From the NCBI GenBank assembly GCA_012798935.1, contig JAAZMG010000040.1:1-27619 (forward strand): 27,619 nt of DNA, in the 5' to 3' direction. The stretch is from Tissierellia bacterium. GTDB lineage: Bacteria; Bacillota; Clostridia; Tissierellales; Tepidimicrobiaceae. The position numbers and the translations under genes were made by a program. Below the pieces are notes generated by a model. It had not been told where the DNA came from, did not search any database, and was given only the letters and a program-made list of their open reading frames with translations. Of the stretch, positions 23,543 to 27,619 are shown in pieces (the first letter of the stretch is position 1; every line of letters begins with the position of its first letter).

Positions 23543-25312
23543 ATGAAAACTATTTTAACTACTTTAAATTCTAAATTTATTCATTCAGCTTTAGCCATTA
23601 GATATATAAAATCTTACTCTAATGATATTCCCAATATAGAATTGATGGAATTTACCATTAATCAAAATATAGATTATATAGTAGGAGAACTATATAAGAA
23701 AAGTCCAGATATCATAGGTTTCTCTACTTATATATGGAATAGGGAAGAAACCTTAAAGATATGTGAAATCCTTAAGATTATAAATCCTCATATTAAGATA
23801 ATACTAGGAGGACCAGAGGTATCCTTTGATGGAGATAAGATACTTGAACAAAATTGGTTTATAGATTTTGTTATCTATGGAGAAGGAGAAGTTACATTTA
23901 ATGAATTATTAAAAACCATTATAGATAAAAAACAGGATTATAGTAATATTAATGGTTTAATATATAGAGAAGACACAAAAATAATAAAAACTCCACCTAG
24001 ACCATTAATTCAAGACTTAGATTCTATACCATCACCCTATAGGGATATTGGAGATGATTTTAAAAATAAAATTGTATATTTTGAAAGCTCTAGAGGCTGT
24101 CCTTTTAACTGTCAATTTTGTCTATCCTCTACTATTAAAGGAGTTAGATATTTTGGTTTAGATAGAGTAAAAGAGGATTTAGGCAGACTTATTAATGCTA
24201 ATGTAAAGCAAATAAAATTTGTAGATAGAACATTTAATGCAAATAAAAAATATGCTATGGAGATTATGAAATTTATAATGGACAAAGACCCAAAGAATAT
24301 GAATTTCCACTTTGAGGTTACAGCTCATTTAGTAGATAAAGAGATGCTAGGTTTTATTAAAAAAGCTAAAGAAGGCCTATTTCAATTTGAAATAGGGGTT
24401 CAATCTACTAATAGTAAGACTATAGAGGCCATAGGCAGAACTACAAATTTTGAGAAACTAAAACAAGTGACAGAAAGGATAAAAAGTTTTAACAATATAC
24501 ATCAACATCTGGATTTAATTGCAGGGCTTCCTTATGAAGAGTATAGTAGCTTTAAAAAATCTTTTAATGATGTATATGAGATAAAACCTGATAAGCTACA
24601 ATTAGGCTTTCTAAAGCTTCTAAAAGGTTCAGGATTAAGGGACAAAAAATCCGAATATGGATTTAAGTTTTTAGATGTACCACCCTATGAAGTACTGGAA
24701 ACTGACCATATAAAATATGAAGAAATATTAAGATTAAAAGGCATAGAAGATCTAGTAGAAAAATACTATAATGAAGGATATTTTAAAAATTCTTTAGACT
24801 ATATAATCAAAAAAAGGTATAATACACCTTTTGACTTCTTTGAAGATTTATTAGAATATTGGGAAGGAAAGAAGTACCATACCATATCCCATAGTAGAAA
24901 TAGTCTATACCAAATATTGTTTGATTTTTATAAAGAAAGGTCTTTTAAAGACTTAAATATTTTAAATGAAGTTATTAAATATGACTATATTTATAACAAC
25001 AAAAACCCTAATATTCCTAGGTTCCTAGAAAGAACTGATGTTAGCTTTATCCAAAGGAATAAACATGATATATTGAAAAATGAGAATCTACTAAAGGATT
25101 GTTTAATTAAATATAAAAACAAACCTACTAAACAAATTATTAATAAGATCCATATTGAAGCATTTGAAATCGACATACTAAAGTTAATTCAGAACAACTA
25201 TAGACTAGAAGATGAAAGAGTTAATAAAACCTATATCTTATTTGATTATAAGGATGGACCTATAGAAAGATCTACAACTTACAATATAGACAAGTATATA
25301 TTAGAGGAGTGA
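23543..25312 (+). CDS. B12-binding-type radical SAM protein (DUF4080-like C-terminus)
   Basis: A 589-residue protein. Residues about 1-130 form a Rossmann-like B12-binding domain (SPDIIGFSTYIWN, KIILGGPEVSFDG, IDFVIYGEGE). The cobalamin-ligating DxHxxG motif is not visible, so if cobalamin binds it does so without the histidine ligand. The radical SAM domain begins at SSRGCPFNCQFC with the 4Fe-4S cysteines C186, C190 and C193. It continues through KFVDRTFNAN, FEVTAH, QFEIGVQSTN and LDLIAGLPYE. The remaining 200 residues resemble DUF4080 of Firmicute proteins. The substrate is unknown; such enzymes typically methylate or rearrange unactivated carbons. It heads a run with a membrane protein (six-base gap) and a TPR protein. 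Confidence 0.88.
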   Translation: MKTILTTLNSKFIHSALAIRYIKSYSNDIPNIELMEFTINQNIDYIVGELYKKSPDIIGFSTYIWNREETLKICEILKIINPHIKIILGGPEVSFDGDKILEQNWFIDFVIYGEGEVTFNELLKTIIDKKQDYSNINGLIYREDTKIIKTPPRPLIQDLDSIPSPYRDIGDDFKNKIVYFESSRGCPFNCQFCLSSTIKGVRYFGLDRVKEDLGRLINANVKQIKFVDRTFNANKKYAMEIMKFIMDKDPKNMNFHFEVTAHLVDKEMLGFIKKAKEGLFQFEIGVQSTNSKTIEAIGRTTNFEKLKQVTERIKSFNNIHQHLDLIAGLPYEEYSSFKKSFNDVYEIKPDKLQLGFLKLLKGSGLRDKKSEYGFKFLDVPPYEVLETDHIKYEEILRLKGIEDLVEKYYNEGYFKNSLDYIIKKRYNTPFDFFEDLLEYWEGKKYHTISHSRNSLYQILFDFYKERSFKDLNILNEVIKYDYIYNNKNPNIPRFLERTDVSFIQRNKHDILKNENLLKDCLIKYKNKPTKQIINKIHIEAFEIDILKLIQNNYRLEDERVNKTYILFDYKDGPIERSTTYNIDKYILEE

Positions 25313-25318
25313 TTAAGT

Positions 25319-26077
25319 TTGGACATATTACAGGATATCTTTATGATAAACAAAACTACTATAAAAAAAAGCATAAAAAGTTTTAAAAAAAATTGGATAA
25401 TAATATTTACAGGACTAGTTTATACTATTTTGAATATGGCTATGTTATTGATCTTAGGCACATTTTTTAGAGGAATATTGTTTATTTTAGCAGGGTTTAT
25501 CATAGCCGTTGTTAGCAGTAGCCTAATATCCAATTATTTATATCTGTTATTTAATATAATCAACTATGACAGAATAACTATGGATGATTTTAAGGATGGG
25601 TTTAAATATTTTTTAAGGAAGATATATGGAATATTCTTTATAGCTTGGATAGGAAGTTATTTTTTATCTATGATTGGGGGAATGGCAGGAACCAATGCAG
25701 CACTTTTGAGTAGGGTAATTAGTATAGTTATACTAATAGCTTTAAACCCGTTGCCAGAGACTATTTATCAAAAAAACTATTCTTCTTTTGAAAGTATTAA
25801 ATATGCATTTGAATTTATGAAAGAAAATTGGTTTAATTGGATGTTACCAAATATTATATTTTATTTTTTACTTTATTTGATAACAAACACCCTGTTGTTG
25901 GATGTTTTTACAACTCATTTAGATTTTAATTTTAGCTTTACTATTAAAGGTATAGTCCTATATTTTTTAGGTCAAACTTTATTTTCTTTTATAATGATAT
26001 ATAGGGGCCATCTATTTAAACTATTAAGTACAAGTACAAGAAGAAAAAGGATGTATATGAATAAATTTTACAATTAG
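25319..26077 (+). CDS. Hypothetical six-helix integral membrane protein
   Basis: A 252-residue protein with about six hydrophobic segments (about 25-50, 52-80, 103-123, 128-147, 174-195, 207-228), basic ends (KKSIKSFKKNW at the start, STRRKRMYMNK at the tail) and no recognisable catalytic motif. I do not recognise its family. The chosen start is TTG 25319, with GAGGAG (25304-25309) as binding site inside the end of the radical SAM gene. An ATG at 25343 is a possible alternative but lacks such a site. The six-base gap to the upstream gene and 11-base gap to the TPR gene indicate one operon. Confidence 0.8.
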   Translation: MDILQDIFMINKTTIKKSIKSFKKNWIIIFTGLVYTILNMAMLLILGTFFRGILFILAGFIIAVVSSSLISNYLYLLFNIINYDRITMDDFKDGFKYFLRKIYGIFFIAWIGSYFLSMIGGMAGTNAALLSRVISIVILIALNPLPETIYQKNYSSFESIKYAFEFMKENWFNWMLPNIIFYFLLYLITNTLLLDVFTTHLDFNFSFTIKGIVLYFLGQTLFSFIMIYRGHLFKLLSTSTRRKRMYMNKFYN

Positions 26078-26088
26078 AAGGTGATAGT

Positions 26089-27225
26089 ATGGATACTGTA
26101 AATCAATATTTTTTACGGAAAGCCCAAAAGGTTTCCTTTATAGAGCTTAAAAAGGGATCTCATATAAAAATAAAAGACTATATTGTTAAGGATGATGTTC
26201 CTTTACCTATAGTTACAGATACCTTAATAAAAGAAATAAAAAATGGAAGGAATCATGAAGAAATCAACATGTCCCATGTACTAGAAGGAATTATATATAT
26301 CTTAGGAATTGATTGGGATTTTAAATATAAGGAAGAATATAAGAGCATACTCTACAACTACAATTCTAAAATTGAAGAGTATATCCTCTATAGAGGATTT
26401 AAACATATTCAAAATAAAAACCAAGAAGATGGAGCTATCTTTTTCAGAGCATTAACCAATATAAATAATGAAAACGCTGAAGGGATATTTAATTATGCCC
26501 TATGTTTGGAAAATATCTTTCAAGATTTTATGAAAAAAGGTAAAGAAGAAAATGCAAAAGAATTTTTAATAGAATCTACAAATCAATTAGAAACTATTTT
26601 GGATATTTCTCCAGACTTTCCTTTAGCTTATTATAAATTAGGATATCATTATAAATACTACGAACAGTTTTTAAAGGCTAAATTAATATGGGAAAGATAT
26701 ATAAGGCAGGACAAGGATCAGGAAAGGCTTCAGGAGGTAAGGAATGAGTTAGAGCTTATAACAGATGATGTGGATTTTGAACAAGGATTGAACCATTTAA
26801 CCTATGGTGAATATGAATTAGCCTTAGAGAAGTTTTTAAGATTAGTTTCCAAGCATCAGAAATGGTGGAACATCCTTTATTTAACAGGTCTAGCCTATAA
26901 GGGGATGGGAGAATATGAAAAAGCCATAGACTATTTTTATGAAGCCTTAGAATTGGGAGGGAAGGATATCAATGTTTATAATGAATTAGGCATATGTCTA
27001 TTTGGAATTGGGGACATAAATGAAGCCATAAAAATATTCAATGAAGGTATAAATTTAGACCATAATGATTACAAAATAATATTTAATAGAGGTATAGCTT
27101 ATTTGAAACTAGGTCTATTTGAAGAGGCTATAGAGGATATTAATAGGGCTTATAAATTAAATCCTAATGATATGGTGGTAAAAAAGCAAATGGAGCAATT
27201 AAAAAAGTTTGAAGAAGATATATAG
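26089..27225 (+). CDS. Tetratricopeptide repeat protein
   Basis: A 378-residue soluble protein. The last third holds clear TPR units, about 34 residues each, near 229-262, 263-296, 297-330 and 331-364. Each has the small/large hydrophobic pattern, for example LYLTGLAYKGMGEYEKAIDY and NELGICLFGIGDINEAIKIF. Degenerate repeats extend back to about residue 100. The N-terminal 90 residues are not TPR-like and are unassigned. There is no signal peptide, so it is cytoplasmic and presumably acts as a protein-interaction scaffold. It follows the membrane protein gene closely (AAGGTGATAGT site), so a complex with that protein is plausible but only inferred. Confidence 0.85.
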   Translation: MDTVNQYFLRKAQKVSFIELKKGSHIKIKDYIVKDDVPLPIVTDTLIKEIKNGRNHEEINMSHVLEGIIYILGIDWDFKYKEEYKSILYNYNSKIEEYILYRGFKHIQNKNQEDGAIFFRALTNINNENAEGIFNYALCLENIFQDFMKKGKEENAKEFLIESTNQLETILDISPDFPLAYYKLGYHYKYYEQFLKAKLIWERYIRQDKDQERLQEVRNELELITDDVDFEQGLNHLTYGEYELALEKFLRLVSKHQKWWNILYLTGLAYKGMGEYEKAIDYFYEALELGGKDINVYNELGICLFGIGDINEAIKIFNEGINLDHNDYKIIFNRGIAYLKLGLFEEAIEDINRAYKLNPNDMVVKKQMEQLKKFEEDI

Positions 27226-27420
27226 AAAAACAATATAAAAAAAGCAAAACAGTGAGAAAAGATAAGATATTGTAAGAGAAACGGCAGCAAGGGAGAATAT
27301 TTAATAGGATTATCCTTTTTTAAGGATTGAATACTAAATGGAAATATGTTAGATTATTAAATGTCGTCAACAAAGCTGATGACACAGGAAAATGGAAACA
27401 AAATAAAATTTTTAGAAGTA
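27226..27420. other. Non-coding region upstream of the rRNA promoter
   Basis: No gene is visible between the TPR stop and the 16S start (326 bases in all). This upstream part has two good hairpins without a following T tract: ATCCTT (27312-27317) with AAGGAT (27322-27327), and GTCGTCA (27363-27369) with TGATGAC (27377-27383, one wobble). The segment CGGCAGCAAGGGAGAA (27282-27297) is purine-rich and unlike the surrounding AT-rich spacer. I could not match it to a known riboswitch. Confidence 0.5.
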
Positions 27421-27449
27421 TTGACAAAAACATTTTAATGTGCTATATT
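27421..27449 (+). promoter_or_regulatory. Strong rRNA operon promoter
   Basis: Perfect TTGACA (27421-27426), 17-base spacer, then TGC and TATATT (27444-27449), an extended -10. It lies about 100 bases before the 16S 5' end. Confidence 0.88.
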
Positions 27450-27455
27450 ATTAAA

Positions 27456-27551
27456 GCACAACAAAAGAACCTAGACAACTAAACAGTGTGAAGTACTTTG
27501 AGCAAGATTCGATTTTAAATCGAAGACATTAAAATGAGAACAGGCAAACTT
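27456..27551 (+). other. 16S rRNA transcribed leader
   Basis: The leader contains a boxA-like stretch (AACCTAGACAACTAAACAG, near 27468-27487) of the kind used in rRNA antitermination. A hairpin, TTCGAT (27508-27513) with ATCGAA (27519-27524), lies where rRNA processing stems are usual. Its partner downstream of 16S is outside the window, so the processing role is inferred. Confidence 0.5.
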
Positions 27552-27619
27552 TTTTATGAGAGTTTGATCCTGGCTCAGGACGAACGCTGGCGGCGTGCAT
27601 AACACATGCAAGTCGAGCG
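27552..27619 (+). rRNA. 16S ribosomal RNA, 5' end only (truncated by window edge)
   Basis: The universal 5' region AGAGTTTGATCCTGGCTCAG begins at 27559, followed by GACGAACGCTGGCGGCGTGC and ACACATGCAAGTCGAGCG, all as in Firmicute 16S. By comparison with E. coli numbering (position 8 at 27559) the mature 5' end should be near 27552. The rest of the operon lies beyond the window. Confidence 0.97.

Overview
The window looks like a chromosomal segment of a low-GC, anaerobic Firmicute of the Clostridia/Tissierellia type. The coding sequence is strongly A/T-biased with AGA/ATA-rich codon use. Three genes appear to start with TTG, one with GTG and one with ATT. There are T-box and L20 leader RNAs. 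The gene orders pheS-pheT-zapA-(U32)-mutS2 and infC-rpmI-rplT-rlmB/ysgA-pheST are familiar from Bacillus and clostridial chromosomes. Most of the window is translation housekeeping.

Layout. At 1-270 lie the 3' end of a tRNA-Gly, a strange tRNA-Cys-derived element, a normal tRNA-Cys and a terminator. At 289-3379 are a clostridial GME-fold hypothetical protein, the YtxC-like sporulation protein and histidyl-tRNA synthetase. At 3411-5627 is thrS under a full T-box with a Thr ACC specifier. At 5736-7286, on the minus strand, is a small FtsH-like membrane protease with almost no extracytoplasmic domain; it diverges from a PepV-type dipeptidase at 7428-8825. At 8849-10201 is the L20-autoregulated infC-rpmI-rplT operon, whose infC starts at an ATT codon. 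At 10283-14702 are a SpoU rRNA methyltransferase and pheS-pheT. At 14812-20200 are a long coiled-coil ZapA, a U32/RlhA-like protein and MutS2. At 20205-23076 is argS behind a shortened T-box-like leader, followed by an unrecognised gene. At 23124-23342, minus strand, is a small acidic protein. At 23543-27225 is a three-gene run: a B12-binding-type radical SAM protein, a six-helix membrane protein and a TPR protein. At 27226-27619 is a leader region with a strong promoter and the first bases of a 16S rRNA, so an rRNA operon continues off the window.

How the parts fit together. Four aminoacyl-tRNA synthetases (His, Thr, Phe alpha/beta, Arg), IF3, L35, L20, two rRNA-modification candidates (SpoU methyltransferase, U32/RlhA-like), tRNA genes and an rRNA operon make this a translation-rich neighbourhood. 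Regulation visible in the sequence is mostly RNA-based: two tRNA-sensing or tRNA-sensing-derived leaders, one ribosomal-protein leader, and a rare start codon in infC.

The two least ordinary observations are RNA elements. One is a tRNA-Cys duplicate that appears to re-form its acceptor and anticodon stems with new partners but lacks a T arm and an anticodon. The other is an argS leader with recognisable T-box ends but seemingly no room for a codon-specifier half-stem. I did not see a mobile element, CRISPR array, phage, or a clear new multi-gene defence or metabolic system.
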